This document shows, one piece after another, positions 49,002 to 61,109 of a DNA stretch of 64,000 bases. The stretch is from Spisula solida (Eukaryota; Mollusca; Bivalvia; Venerida; Mactridae). Both the position numbers and the translations under genes were made by a program. The stretch covers positions 8,010,720-8,074,719 of the forward strand of contig OX365950.1 in NCBI GenBank assembly GCA_947247005.1. The letters are read 5' to 3'. Every line of letters starts with the position of its first letter. The stretch's first letter is position 1. The notes under the pieces were generated by a model. It was given only the letters and a program-made list of their open reading frames with translations. It was not told the DNA's origin and did no database searches.

Positions 49002-52000
49002 GGACTCCGCACCGGACCATGTCCAAATATCCAATGTGCACCCCATGTCTAGACAATGTGAGGACGCCAGCAGAAGAGTAGCAATGATACAGCCTGATCA
49101 CAGACCAATGTCCGTCTGGCCTCCAGCCCAATTAGACCATTTAAGATAATGCACGGCAATCTAAATAGATTTGTGACCGGAAGGTTTCGTTTTTGCAGGA
49201 ACCAAGGTTTAGCAAAGTTGTTGGCTTTTGTTTCCTGTTTTTTTCACTATAGATATGCAACTGAAACTCAAGGTTATCGTATTTAATCGACGGACATAGC
49301 CCTAGATTAAAAACAATATCAGTGTTTCTTCTGTATATGATTTGTATCATAGTTTAACTGATGATGTGGTGGATGTGTCACACCCAGTGCCCATGTGTTA
49401 CAGTTATTGCACGCTAAAACATTCCAGTGCAGTAATGCAGTTATTGCACTCTTTTCCGCTGTAACTATGAAATGATGGATATTACCGCACTCCATTGATT
49501 TATCCAGCAGGTTTCATCCCATCAACCTGGGTCGTTCCTGAATGTATGTCACCACATTATTGTATACAATATATATTCATCTTGACATTTTCGGGATGGC
49601 CCAATCAAGCTGGAATCATAATGTAGAGTAATAATGACATGATGGACTTCTGTTATCTCAATAATGAACACTTATTGTCATCTATGCCACATTCCACAAA
49701 AATTATCCTACGATACTTATTCAAAAATTTGATATCATGAAATTCTTAACGGCCACTGAAGTTGAAGCTGATCTAATAGTGAAGGGTAAGACTGCTGCTT
49801 ATTTCAGTAGTGCACCATGGCATACTTTCAAAGAGCTTTATAAGGAGGAAGGTCATGGGTTCAAGCACATTATTCCCTTAAATTGCATCACTTAAGCTGT
49901 GACGTCGACTATTATTAATAAATTCTTGGGAAAAAGACTGATCCAGGGTTCTAACCCATGAACCCCCCCTCCCCCTTACAATTAATACTACCAGTATATG
50001 TTTCTTGACCAACCAAGCTAAATGTATGAAACGATAATGGCCGAAAATTCCTTGTAAGTGAGAATCTGTTGTTGAATGGGGTTAAATGTTTTTCACTTTT
50101 TGTAGATTCTTACTAGAGGTAAGATTCTTACTTATATTAAAAGACAACCCTAAGAAGAGAATGTTGTTTACAAATAACTAGTTCTGAAAAAACTTGTTGT
50201 TTACAAACAAGTTAAAATCTTAAAGTTAAGTCAGTCAGAAGTATTAAGATGCTAATCTAAAGCTAGCTAATGTATTCAAATCATGAATTTGTACTTTGAA
50301 ATTATTAAATTGTGGTGGGATTATTGCCTTCGCTTCAGTGAATTTAACGACAAGATCTTAATCTCAACGTTAACATATTATCAACCAAATTGAAGTTAAT
50401 AATAATGTTCATCTGCCCGATAAATTTTAGTAGCAACACCCATTTACAGACAAACAACATTTGTATTCCATAACATCCCTAAAATTAACTAACTTCCATC
50501 ATCAAAGAAATTTATTTGATTTATTTTTCTCAAGATTTAACATAATAATTGCAACTATGAAATATAAATGTCAGTGGTCCATCCGAGAGGACTTCTGGGT
50601 AACCAACTTGAACTTGACTTATTATACCACAATCAATTATTATTAGACATAATTAAATACCTACCATGAATGAATGGTGAGGACAATGACTTGAACACAT
50701 CCTCAGATCCCTCAGATCTGTCAATGTACATCATTCTTTATAAAAAAATTCCCACCATTATTTTGGAAAATTCATTTCAATGCAACATCAGAACTATTTA
50801 GGAATATGAACCATCACACCTGATGAATTAATCTGATGATGGTGTTAATAACCTACAGTGTAATATCATATACATGCATTATTTTTTTTTTTTAAGTACC
50901 TTTTGTCAATTTTATTGAAGGACAGTACAATAATATTGACATCACAAATCAAAATAAAGTACCAGCAAATGAACAGTTACCATCTGTAGTAATGTATCAG
51001 AGATTCTGAAAAAGGAAAAATTGATTTGTTATTAAATAATTACGATTCAGTCATTTTTTAGATCTTTAAAACTAATGGATTCTTGTTATATATTATAAAT
51101 TGAAGACTCCATTAGTTTTGAGATCTGAAAAACAAACAGACTGAGTCATATTTTATAACAAATCATTTTTTATTTTTTCAATGATTTTTATTTTTACTGA
51201 TTTAACTTCTAGATCTAGTTTGATAACGACACATCGCTGTAATGTACCAATCCTTGAAACACGTGTATACTTCATGTTTCAATGAGAGAAAGGGTAAACA
51301 TTTATTTTTGGTGTAAATCATGAGTGATAAGGACTTATTATCAACTAAATCAATATAATATACACAAACTAAACAGGATATGAATGGTGTTCATTTCATA
51401 ATCTGTGTCTTTTCCTTACATGACTACACTCCTTAACAGGGCGTCTCCGAGCACGAAACAAATCAATTCATCAATGTAAATTGATCATCGAATATAATTT
51501 TTTATATGTACAATAATGAGGGATTGGTACCTTATAGGCTGGTATGGCAAATACAAATGTAGACAGCTATACAGTAGAACTTGAATGCCTTAAACTAGCA
51601 GCTTTCGGACCGGGAAAATAGTTTGAGCCATCTTGATAACCTGCTAAAGTGAGTACTGGATACTAGTAAATCATCATTTTGCTCGGTTTCTTGGGTGATA
51701 AAACTGCATATGATAATCCTTGTTTGAACAATAAATGATGCATAATCATTGTTTTTTGCTCATAAGTAAATAAAAGGAAACTTACATTTAAAACTTCTCC
51801 TGACGCTATCTTAATGTGCTAGAAGACATTTAGACCAGACAAATTGACACAAGTTGAATATAAATTGATTTACATACATTGCATAATAACCCTTTTAAGA
51901 ATTTCTGTACCAAATATTAACATAATGTAGAAAATGTCAATGATTCACAAACGATGAGAATCAAACTTCTAGAGAGATCTATAAACAAACCTGTTAAAGG

Positions 52001-52046
52001 AGTCACTACATGGCAGACTGGTAGGGAAGATCATGGTAGCGGGGCA
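49002..52046. other. non-coding DNA
   Basis: No supported gene. A diverged inverted repeat lies at about 51043-51150 (GATTCAGTC... and the complement of GACTGAGTC, with GATCT...ACTAATGGA inside). A 10-base T run occurs at about 50883-50894. Confidence 0.45.
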
Positions 52047-52054
52047 CAAACAAC

Positions 52055-52596
52055 TAGGGGTGGGCCGATGCATCGAAATATCGATGCATTGCGATTCCGA
52101 GTGTCCCGATAGTATGGATCGATAGTAAAAGTCTCGATCCAATAACTATCGCCGATAGTTAGCTCAACAATCGATAGTTACGATAGTTCCCGTTTTATAA
52201 ATAAAGTTTATTATTAATTTAAAACAACTTCCGTTTTCGTTAAAAAACTAATTGTAAATAACCACACGTATCAAAACAGCCACAAATTGGCACAATGGAC
52301 CAAAATAGCCTTAATTTTATAAATCTATTTCTGTCGAATTCATTTTAAATCATTTCCACAAATAGTAAATTTTTATGTTGTACAAAATGTGATATCTTAC
52401 ACAGTGCAAATTTGCATTTACAAGTTAATATCTGGTTTTCAAATATTGGCAATAACTATTGCAATAGTATCGCAATAGTTTCCAGCAATACAATAGTATC
52501 ACAATAGTTTCCAGCAATACAATAGTATCACAATAGTACTTTCAGCAATACCAATAGTATTGCAATAGTCAAAATTTGACTCAATAGTCACCCCTA
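52055..52596. mobile_element. hAT-type MITE with exact 8-bp target duplication
   Basis: The ends are TAGGGGTG and CACCCCTA, flanked on both sides by the same 8 bp, CAAACAAC (52047-52054 and 52597-52604). An 8-bp duplication and a short GGGGTG terminus are hallmarks of hAT elements. The interior has no transposase. It is full of related motifs, ATCGATAGTTA, CGATAGT and CAATAGTAT, clustered near both ends. Confidence 0.9.
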
Positions 52597-52623
52597 CAAA
52601 CAACACCATGGTAACGTATGGAG

Positions 52624-52880
52624 AGCAGAGCGTGGAACAGAACAGAATGGAACAGAACAGAACAGAATGGAACAGAACAGAACAGAATGGAACAGAACAG
52701 AACAGAATGGAACAGAACAGAACAGAATGGAACAGAACAGAACAGAATGGAACAGAGCAGAGCAGAATGGAACAGAGCAGAACAGAACAGAACAGAACAG
52801 AGCAGAGCAGAATGGAACAGAATGAAACAGAACGAAACAGAGCAGAGCAGAGCAGAATGGAATGGAACAGAGCAGAACAA
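52624..52880. repeat. 20-bp minisatellite built on ACAGA
   Basis: The unit is AATGGAACAGAACAGAACAG, about 12-13 copies, with GAGCAGAGCAG variants at the right end. It creates open frames on both strands without other coding evidence. It starts 20 bp after the hAT element's target duplication. Confidence 0.93.
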
Positions 52881-54060
52881 TATATTTACTGATGCCGCTA
52901 ACATAACATTACTTTGAGGCACCATAGTAATGTTATGCACTAATTCTAAGTCTCCGCAGGGATTCAAACCCACAGCAGTTTTAAATAGGGACATTTAAAT
53001 AGTACCAGGTAGTCATTAAGTCAACCAAACAGGGAAAAAGACCAATCTTCAGGAACATAAATAGATTTTTTTATTCAGAGGTTATTAGATAACAATACGA
53101 TTCCATACTCCAGTACCGTGACTTGCTCAGTGTACTTTTACTTGACGAGGTAGCGGGTAACCCATGGTACAATTTACACAATAACTAAAAGTACAAAGAA
53201 ACGTGCATAAACCAAACACTTCACAAAACCAAACACTTCACCCAGTCTGTGATATGATCTCAAGATTGACAGTGAAAGGTAATGACGTCAATATGAAGGG
53301 TGTGGTAAGTCTTTTTATCCCTTAAAAAATCACCACCTTTTCTATCAAATCTTCAATTTTGAATAAAACATGGCATAGAAATAATAGTAACCTTTTTCAA
53401 CTACTAAATCAATCGGAAAAAGTCTAAATGTTTTCTTTTATCATTTCTCATTTACAATAGAAAACGTAAATGTTTTCTTTTATCATTTCTTATTTATAAT
53501 AAGTTTAAATACTGATTTTTTTAAAAGAAAATCTTTTGATTTCTATTCAACATAGTTACACTTATTCACCTGTAAAGTACACTAAAGATTACCTAGTATG
53601 TACTCTGTAAAAATCACAATGTTCCAAGTGTTTACGATTGGGCTATACTATATTTGTACTTTACATTAAAGCTTATCATTGACCGCTGGTCAAAATTCAC
53701 CCGTCAATGAGTTTAGAGTTTAAACTCATTCAAACACAGAAATTAAAAAGCCATGTAGGTATTTAACTACTCTCAGTGAAAATGATATATAACACTATGG
53801 CATAAATGTAAACATTTCATAATAAATGTTAAATATTGAACTTTGGTAATCTCATACAACACGTGCATGTAAAATTGATTAAATGTAGTCAAGATTCGGA
53901 CTAGATTTACCCAAAGTAAATAAAATTTATTTCTAAGATAAAAATACTGTCAGTTTCATTCAAAACTGATAACAGGAAAACACCTCCAATGTTTACTTGT
54001 ACTCACACGATTCTGATATTTAAGGGGAATTTTTGTATCGAGAAGTACACTTTTTTCAAA
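52881..54060. other. non-coding stretch
   Basis: No gene recognised. A B-box-like GGGTTTGAATCCC on the minus strand (about 52961-52973) has no A-box partner. Confidence 0.45.
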
Positions 54061-54066
54061 TATAAT

Positions 54067-54117
54067 GGTTGAAAAACATGGTTGAAAAACATGGTTGAAA
54101 AACATGGTTGAAAAACA
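54067..54117. repeat. 13-bp tandem repeat, 4 copies
   Basis: Four copies of GGTTGAAAAACAT, identical but for the last bases. They adjoin the dispersed repeat that follows. Confidence 0.9.
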
Positions 54118-54129
54118 GTGTACTACTCA

Positions 54130-54852
54130 TTGCAACAAGAGCCGCCAATGACGGGTGATGCTCCCCGTGGGATTGTTTGTCACAGAAAAAATACTCCAGA
54201 AATATGCAAAAAAGAGTTATGGTTCTTTGGCACAGCACTATAATTTAATAAGATTTATTCAACTATGAAGTTTCAAATTGATATCTCTAATACTGGATGA
54301 GTTACGGCCTGGACAAGAATAAAGTATGAAAAATTACAAAGGGGAATAACTAAAATAATTTGCAATGCAGAGTTATGGTTCTTGTGCACTAAACTTCCCC
54401 ATAATGAGATCTATTTACCTATGAAGTTTCAAATTGATATCTCTTATACTGTATGAGATATGTCCCGGACAAGAATTAAGTTTGAAAAATTACAAAGGGA
54501 AATAACTAAATAAATATGAAATAAAGAGTTATGGTTCTTGTGCACTGCACTCCCCCTCACTGAGATCTATTCACCTATCAAGTTTCAAAATGATATCCCT
54601 TATACTGTATGAGTTATGGCCCGGACAAGAATAAAGTATGAAAAATTACAAAGGGAAATAATTAAAAAAATATGCAATGAAGAGTTATGGTTTTTGTGCA
54701 CTGCACTTCCCCTCCACCTATGAAGTTTCAAATTGCTTTCTCTAATACTGTTCAAGTTATGGCCCGGACAAAAGTGTGACGGACCGACAGACGGACGGAC
54801 AGACGGACGGACAGACAAAGCGGTGACTATATGCTCACCCTTTGGGGAGCAT
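54130..54852 (+). repeat. dispersed repeat with ~125-bp tandem subunits and GGAC tract
   Basis: It starts GCAACAAGAGCCGCCAATGA and ends CTCACCCTTTGGGGAGCATA. Four subunits share GAGTTATGGTTCTTGTGCAC, CTATGAAGTTTCAAATTGAT and GTTATGGCCCGGACAAGAAT. A GACGGACAGACGGACGG tract (about 54779-54820) precedes the end. A 96-codon minus frame here is a by-product. Confidence 0.8.
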
Positions 54853-55149
54853 AAAAATGTACACAACCAGATAATTAGTTGACCTAACAAATTTTTCAGG
54901 AATTAAGTATTAACCAGTACTAACATCAACTCTTCAGCAAGTAGCTGGAGTAGACAACTTTAGCCCTTGTCATAGAAGAACTTTATAACCTGATAATTAA
55001 ACCTTGATAGTTTATGAGTTGTGCTGCATGTGCTAGCCATGCCAGGCAAAGTATCAAGGACCGGGAGATTGTGTAAACAAGTTTGAAATTGTTTTGAGAC
55101 AAATTTCGTTAATGATTTAAAATTTAACAAGTAAGCACTCCACTGAATA

Positions 55150-55892
55150 CTGTAAAAGCATTTATTTTCGCGAGGCTGAATTTTTGCGAATTTCTAATTC
55201 GGAAGTAGTTCGCGAGGGTTAATTTTTGCGAATGTCAAATTTCAGAAAAATAAAATTCTACTTTCTCGGCAATATCTTTGGTGCATTATTTAGTTGCCAC
55301 GGCGAGATAATAACTATGATAATTACGACTACTGTTTGTGTATATAATGGTCATCTATCCAAGCGTAGTAATTCTTAATTGGCTGATTGGCTTAACTTGT
55401 TGGTATTTTCTTGTACTCAATTGAGCCAAACCAGACCGTAACATTGTGTAATGAGAAAACTGTGAAAGTATAATTGTATTCAGCCCATTTTTTCCGAGCT
55501 TATCGGAACAAGCAATAGCCGTGGGTGTTAAACATTGTACCTGTAGACAGATTTTTTATACACAATCATTGAACTATTCAATTGAACTACTAAATGAATT
55601 AGATTTTTGACAGAAATATTTTATGGTCACATTTTCTGTTGTATATTTAACGTTTATATTCAAACAAATTGAAATAAAGTTAGTTTATCAGGCAAAAGTC
55701 AGCATAGTCGTCAGTATTTTATCAATTCCGAGTAGATTGTAATGGCGTCGCTTAGTCGTAATCAATATTGAAGTTCAACATATTTGAAGCTATTTTGAAG
55801 GTAATAATTTCACGAGCATCAATTTTCCCGAATCTATCGAACTCGCGAATATAGCGAAAATTAAACCCTCGCAAAATATTCTGCTTTTACAG
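55150..55892. mobile_element. 743-bp element with CTGTAAAAGC inverted ends
   Basis: TA flanks both ends (55148-55149, 55893-55894). The left end CTGTAAAAGCATTTATTTTC, then GCGAGG, pairs with the complemented right end CTGTAAAAGCAGAATATTTT, then GCGAGGG. TTCGCGA motifs recur just inside both ends. No transposase recognised. Confidence 0.8.
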
Positions 55893-56311
55893 TACATTAT
55901 AGCCAGGCATACACTTGTCTGAGTGTATAAGAATTATAATATCCAAACCTCATAAATCATTGCACACATAATGCATTGACATTATCATATAAACTGCTAG
56001 TGCATAACAATTAACGAATTCTGCATATCATATTGTCACTTTAATTTATACCTAAACAGTGAAAGTGACAATGCATAATGTAAATAATTCAAATCGACAT
56101 TTATGACTGCAGTACAGAATATGATGTATTTAATCTAAATAAAACAGATTCATCATTACTTGTATGTTTATATGATAGTCGATTCACCTGTAAAGGTAAC
56201 CCTCGTACATGTACTTTCTCTTTAACAAAAATGTTTTATTTGAGTTCTGAGAAATGAGTATGTTCATGTTAGAGCTGAAGGACTTTGCGTGTATCAGTGC
56301 TTAACCGCTGA

Positions 56312-56571
56312 GAAAATTATTTATGAACTTCATGAATTTATTCATGAAATTATACATAAAATGAACTTTTAGATTTTATGAACTTATTCATTAATAAATT
56401 CATGAACTCGAAAACAGGTTCATGAATTATTAAATAAATAAATCCATAAACCTATTTTTAAGTTCATGAGCTTATCGTCTTATGTGCATGATATCCATGA
56501 ATATTTGGTCTGTCCAAGAACAGGTTCATGTACTTCATGAATAAAGTCTTGAAATTCATAAACCTTTTTCA
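56312..56571. mobile_element. foldback element rich in TTCATGAA
   Basis: The left end GAAAATTATTTATGAACTTC resembles the complemented right end GAAAAAGGTTTATGAATTTC, and both continue to TTTATTCATGAA. The palindrome TTCATGAA and near variants occur many times inside. Confidence 0.6.
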
Positions 56572-57005
56572 CAGGTGTGTAATACATCAGGTAAGTTTAG
56601 GAACAATTATTTAGTTTAATTATAAATCTAGAGTTCAAATTGCTTAAAGTGTAAAAAAAAGTTCACCATTTAATTTTTCTATCACTTTCTTGTTGCATGT
56701 CAGTTATGATTTGGTTATGTCAGTGTTCAAGGTTGATGTAAAATATTAGTCATATCCTCAACACTGTGGTAAAAGCTACCTTCGATCTGAGATAAAACAT
56801 ATGTTCAATTTATGATATACGACTTCAATTTGTGACAAATTTGTTTGAATAATTTGAAAGCCGGATGCCCATAATTATATGGTACTAATGTGCTATCTAC
56901 TAAATCATTAAATAAAAGAACAGACCTGACAAAATATTTAGTAAAACAGCATAGTAGTTTTAGATTTAAAGTACAACCTCCGTAGCACCGCGTATAAACG
57001 AAATC

Positions 57006-57121
57006 ACTGTATGACATATTGGGATACTATACAATTCAACTTGTATGACTTATTGTGATTTCCTATCACTGTATGACTTATTGCAAGACTATACAATTCA
57101 ACGTGTACTGCTTATTGTGAT
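57006..57121. repeat. 61-bp direct duplication
   Basis: Two copies of CACTGTATGAC.TATTG and ACTATACAATTCAAC.TGTA ending in TTATTGTGAT, at 57006 and 57067. Confidence 0.75.
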
Positions 57122-57142
57122 AACCGGACGTTGACTCGTTTA

Positions 57143-57258
57143 TACACTGTGCTGTAGAGCAACACCCTTCGGAAGTTGCAAATATTGGCCGTTGTACAGA
57201 GGTATTGTTATAGAGATTGTTGCTCTACAGAGGGCCACTCTGGAGAGGTTGTACTGTA
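57143..57258. mobile_element. MITE-like foldback, related to 40588-40763
   Basis: The left end ACACTGTGCTGTAGAGCAAC and the right end GAGAGGTTGTACTGTA belong to the same family as 40588-40763; both contain GCAAATATTGG and GTTGCTCTACAGAG. Confidence 0.55.
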
Positions 57259-57434
57259 TGTGCCAATTAAAACATGTACTGGAGATAAAATTATTGATCA
57301 TATTTTTTTCTTGAATACCAGGGAGGTAACCCATACAAATATAGAACCTCCAGAAAATCAGTCTCTACAGAATTGTCTCCCTTTCTAATGCAGTGAACAG
57401 ATCAATAATCAGATTATAGTGTAAATTCTCTTAC

Positions 57435-57480
57435 CTTGAGAAGATAAGTCTGTCAGCCATCTTTCTTGGTGGATTTATGT
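57435..57480 (-). promoter_or_regulatory. candidate minus-strand first exon with splice donor
   Basis: On the minus strand an ATG at 57460-57458 sits in AAAGATGGCTGAC, a YY1/TISU-like start context, and 26 bases later there is a strong donor, CAAG|GTAAGAG (exon end 57435). Joined directly to the TRIM RING exon (25616) it would be out of frame with the TRIM ATG, so it would act as 5' UTR with an upstream frame, or it may join another exon or gene. The exon's 5' limit is unknown. This is inference from motifs only. Confidence 0.3.
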
Positions 57481-58214
57481 ATTCTATGTAAACTGGTAAA
57501 TTAACATGCAATGTCTGTTTGCATATATTTCTGCAATCAATATAATATCCAATGAATTGTCTATTTTCGACGCAAGGACAAATCAATACCAGAATATTTC
57601 CAGAAAAGGTTTCGTCTGCTCCTCACAGAAAATTGTTTTCAGTCACAGATAAAACTCATTTATTTCACTAGAAACAATAATTTGTGCATAATCCATTCGT
57701 CATACAAGAAAATTTGACACAATGAATTCGATATTTGATATCATAAATGTTTTAGTCTATAATCTTGACCATTCAAATTGTTCTAAAGAAAACCCTGGAA
57801 AAATATTGCTCTATTATAGTCTACATGTATATATTGACATACGAAACACACTCCTTCCTAGTTACGTTACATTACCTAAGTAAAGCTAGAGAAATGTATC
57901 AGCTTTTTTCCTTATTCGATAACTTGACTCGACTCTAGAGGATTTGCCTGTGTAATATACTGCCAAATGAAAGGTCTTATTTGGTCAATAACTATCCTTA
58001 TATATAGCGTATAGATTCATCATACAATATATTCCACACTGGATAACTATATGAATGTGTACATGGTATCGCTATCTATCATACCAATGATATGAATATT
58101 TAATGCAGTGTCAGCACAATTTGCCAACAGACCTAGAAGTAGCAGTAATGATTATCTACCAGTATACACTGTGTAAGAATTGATAAAAATGAATCCATGC
58201 ACTTTACTTGACCA

Positions 58215-58679
58215 GGCCCCGATCTCCCTAAGTATCTCAATCTGAGCAAGTTCTCATCTCAACTTTTGTCACATGACTTTGAGTTAATTTCCCTTGGAGG
58301 CTGGACTCACAATGGGCATCACTATCCATTATTCAATATTGTAAAATTACATGAACTTGAACTTCATGCTTTACTCAAACTACAACTCTTATTTGAGTTG
58401 AGATTTGTATTTGAGGTGCTTCGGGAGATCGGGGCCAGGAGATCTAAGCATCTCAATCTGAGCAAGATCTCATCTCAAATATTGGCATGTGTCTAGGTTA
58501 ATTTCCATGTGAGACTGGACTCAAAATTAGTATCACTAAACAGAAATGTTATTCTGAGTTTATTACAGTATTTTCAGGAGCTGGAGCTTCAGGTTTATCT
58601 CTTATTCCGACCCAGATTATAGCAAAATCTCAATTTGAGTTGAGATTTCTATTTAAGAAGCTTTGGGAGATCAGGCCCA
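58215..58679. mobile_element. two foldback elements in tandem sharing a terminus
   Basis: Unit 1 (58215-58438) starts GGCCCCGATCTCCCTAAGTA and ends GCTTCGGGAGATCGGGGCC; unit 2 follows without a gap and ends CTTTGGGAGATCAGGCCC. Both contain ATCTCAATCTGAGCAAG and GAGACTGGACTCA-like blocks. A third relative is at 16823-17070. Confidence 0.75.
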
Positions 58680-60801
58680 GATCGCTAAGGATCAAGCACT
58701 GGTCAACTGTTATAAAATTTGCCCTAAGACTTCACCCAAATAGTTCAAGAATGTGATTAAATACTGAATTTAGTTTTACAATGTATTTTAATTGTTAAAT
58801 AAATAAGAAGCTAGTTTGTGAATTACGTAAGTGTTTTAGTAAAATATTAAAAGGAAATGTGTATATATAGTGTTAGCAATCAAAATTTCAGTGAAATAAA
58901 AACCTCAATCATCAAGAATGGAAATTATTTTCAACTGCAATTTATCAAAATTACTATGCGTTACATTATTCCTACTTTTCTTAAATAATAAATCAATATT
59001 TATTAAAATAAAACAAACTCCTATGCTACAATACTATAATTATAATGATAAACCCCTACTAGTTTGCAATATATTGAACCATTTTTTGCAATAAATGGTT
59101 CAATAGAAATTTACAGGTAACTAACAGGTATTTAAAGTAAATACAATTCAACCTCATACCCAATGAATCTAAGGAAGCAGGTGCGATAGACTGTAATTAT
59201 AATAAATACAAAAAATGACGATTGATTAAAAAATACAAAATCAGCCTCATATCCAATGAATCTAAGGCATTAATGCACATGTAAATATAATCCTGAGTAC
59301 CTTAATTGATTAAAACATTGCACACAATTCAATATACATTGCAGGCAATATCCAACATCCAAGATCATATATCAGATAACATATCACATTGCAAGGTGCT
59401 ATAATCACTGCAGTAACACTTCAAAGACAGCTTTGTACACACTTATCAATTAGTACAACTTCTAAAATCAGCCACAGAAACATGTATGTAACAGTCTGTT
59501 GAACACTGGGTAAATCAATAAGTTGATGGATTTAAGTAGTTTTTTGTGACATTTGATCAATAATTCCTACGTGACTGGTCGACACTAGAACTCATTCAAG
59601 AGGAAATAAAGCCGAACACAGTCACCATACAATGCAATAACATTCTATTTTAATTAGTAATGACTATAAAAATCCAATACTATAACATCGAGATGTCATG
59701 TCATACAAGCACATGTTGGCAACCAGTAGACAGATATATGCCATTACAACAGAAATAATGTCATCGCTATGGTTACCTCAATTTAACATAATGTGTATTT
59801 TAAATTTAATACTAATTATTTAGTTAGAAGAAATGCCTTTACATTTTATCATAATATCATGCATGTCAGGAAATTTAGTTTTCACCGACATTGACTTCAA
59901 CTGAAATATAAGTCCCACTGAACTTAAAGATAAAATATTTCATTATTTCATTTCAAAATTAATAAAGTTTAAAGTCTGTATTGCCCCCTTGTGGCAAACC
60001 CTTGAAACACCAAGTTTCTGATTGACACTGATGCAAAAAACCAGATTGCCTGCTTCTGTGTGCCTCAGGTGCAAGAAGCTTAATTGTCAAAGTTGATGAG
60101 CTTGTTACTATAAACATGAGATAAAACAGCTGACTCAGTAGATTACATTCACGACATAACAAACATCCTTTGATCTTAGCACATACATGTAGTATGTTCA
60201 CCAGAGTTACATGCTTCACAATAAAATATTAACACTATACAACATCACTTGAAGTTGTTAATTGTCAAATAATTGTATTTTTTATTCCACATGAATTAGT
60301 CCTAATTTTGTCCTCACAGATTTACTGTAATTATCACTGACTTTAATTTACTTATCAGTTCAGGACTGAGGTGACCAGATGACTAGTACTATTCATGTAC
60401 ATTAGAATCTTTGATATTTATGTCACCAAGGCGCTGTAAAACCTCTATTAAATGCACAGCATCTATAAAATCTTACGAAAACAATTTAACTGCATACCCG
60501 GTATTTTAAAGAAGATTTTAAAATTTCTTATATAAATATTCCATGTGCAATGAAAACTGCTTCATAAATCTGTAATTAAATATGTTTTATAGCATAAACC
60601 TCTAAGTTAGCAGTTTTGATACAATAAATATTTGAAAAAGTAATTCCACTACTTGTACAGCTGATATGAAGAAACAGTGAAATTTTAGATACTTACATCA
60701 TCATCGCAGTATTTTCAACATTCAAATGATAGTAGTTCATAATTCCTTTAGAAATGATATATTATTGAACTAAATATTTATAACAATTTGATAATTTTAG
60801 C
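58680..60801. other. non-coding DNA
   Basis: No gene supported. A diverged duplication of CCAATGAATCTAAGG with preceding CCTCATA occurs near 59152-59175 and 59246-59269. Confidence 0.45.
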
Positions 60802-60981
60802 TACAGTGCGACCTCTTTAGAACAGCCCTCTGTAAACCAACCACCTCTCTTAAGCAACATAATCATTTTGGTCCAGAAATACAATTTATAACACATTTTA
60901 CCTCTTAAGAGCTTGACCCTCTGTACAACAATCACGATTGTGTTTCCAAAAGGGTGTTGCTCTAGAAAGGTTGTAGGGTAC
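60802..60981. mobile_element. MITE-like foldback, TACAGT..ACCTCT family
   Basis: The left end TACAGTGCGACCTCTTTAGA pairs imperfectly with the complemented right end GTACCCTACAACCTTTCTAG. It contains GGGTGTTGCTCT, as in its relatives at 40588 and 57143. A 60-codon minus frame inside is a by-product. Confidence 0.6.
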
Positions 60982-61109
60982 ATGAAATAACAGATTGTCC
61001 TTTAAATAGAGTATATACGGTACAGACATTATCATACCTAGTCATTAAGGAATACAATGCTATCACATAAGATGTGGAATTTTATGTTGACATGGTATTA
61101 ATTATAGGG

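Noticed and set aside
52581..52994. Cys/Ser/Phe-rich minus frame of 137 codons and Glu/Arg-rich plus frames
   Set aside because: By-products of the 20-bp ACAGA-type array.
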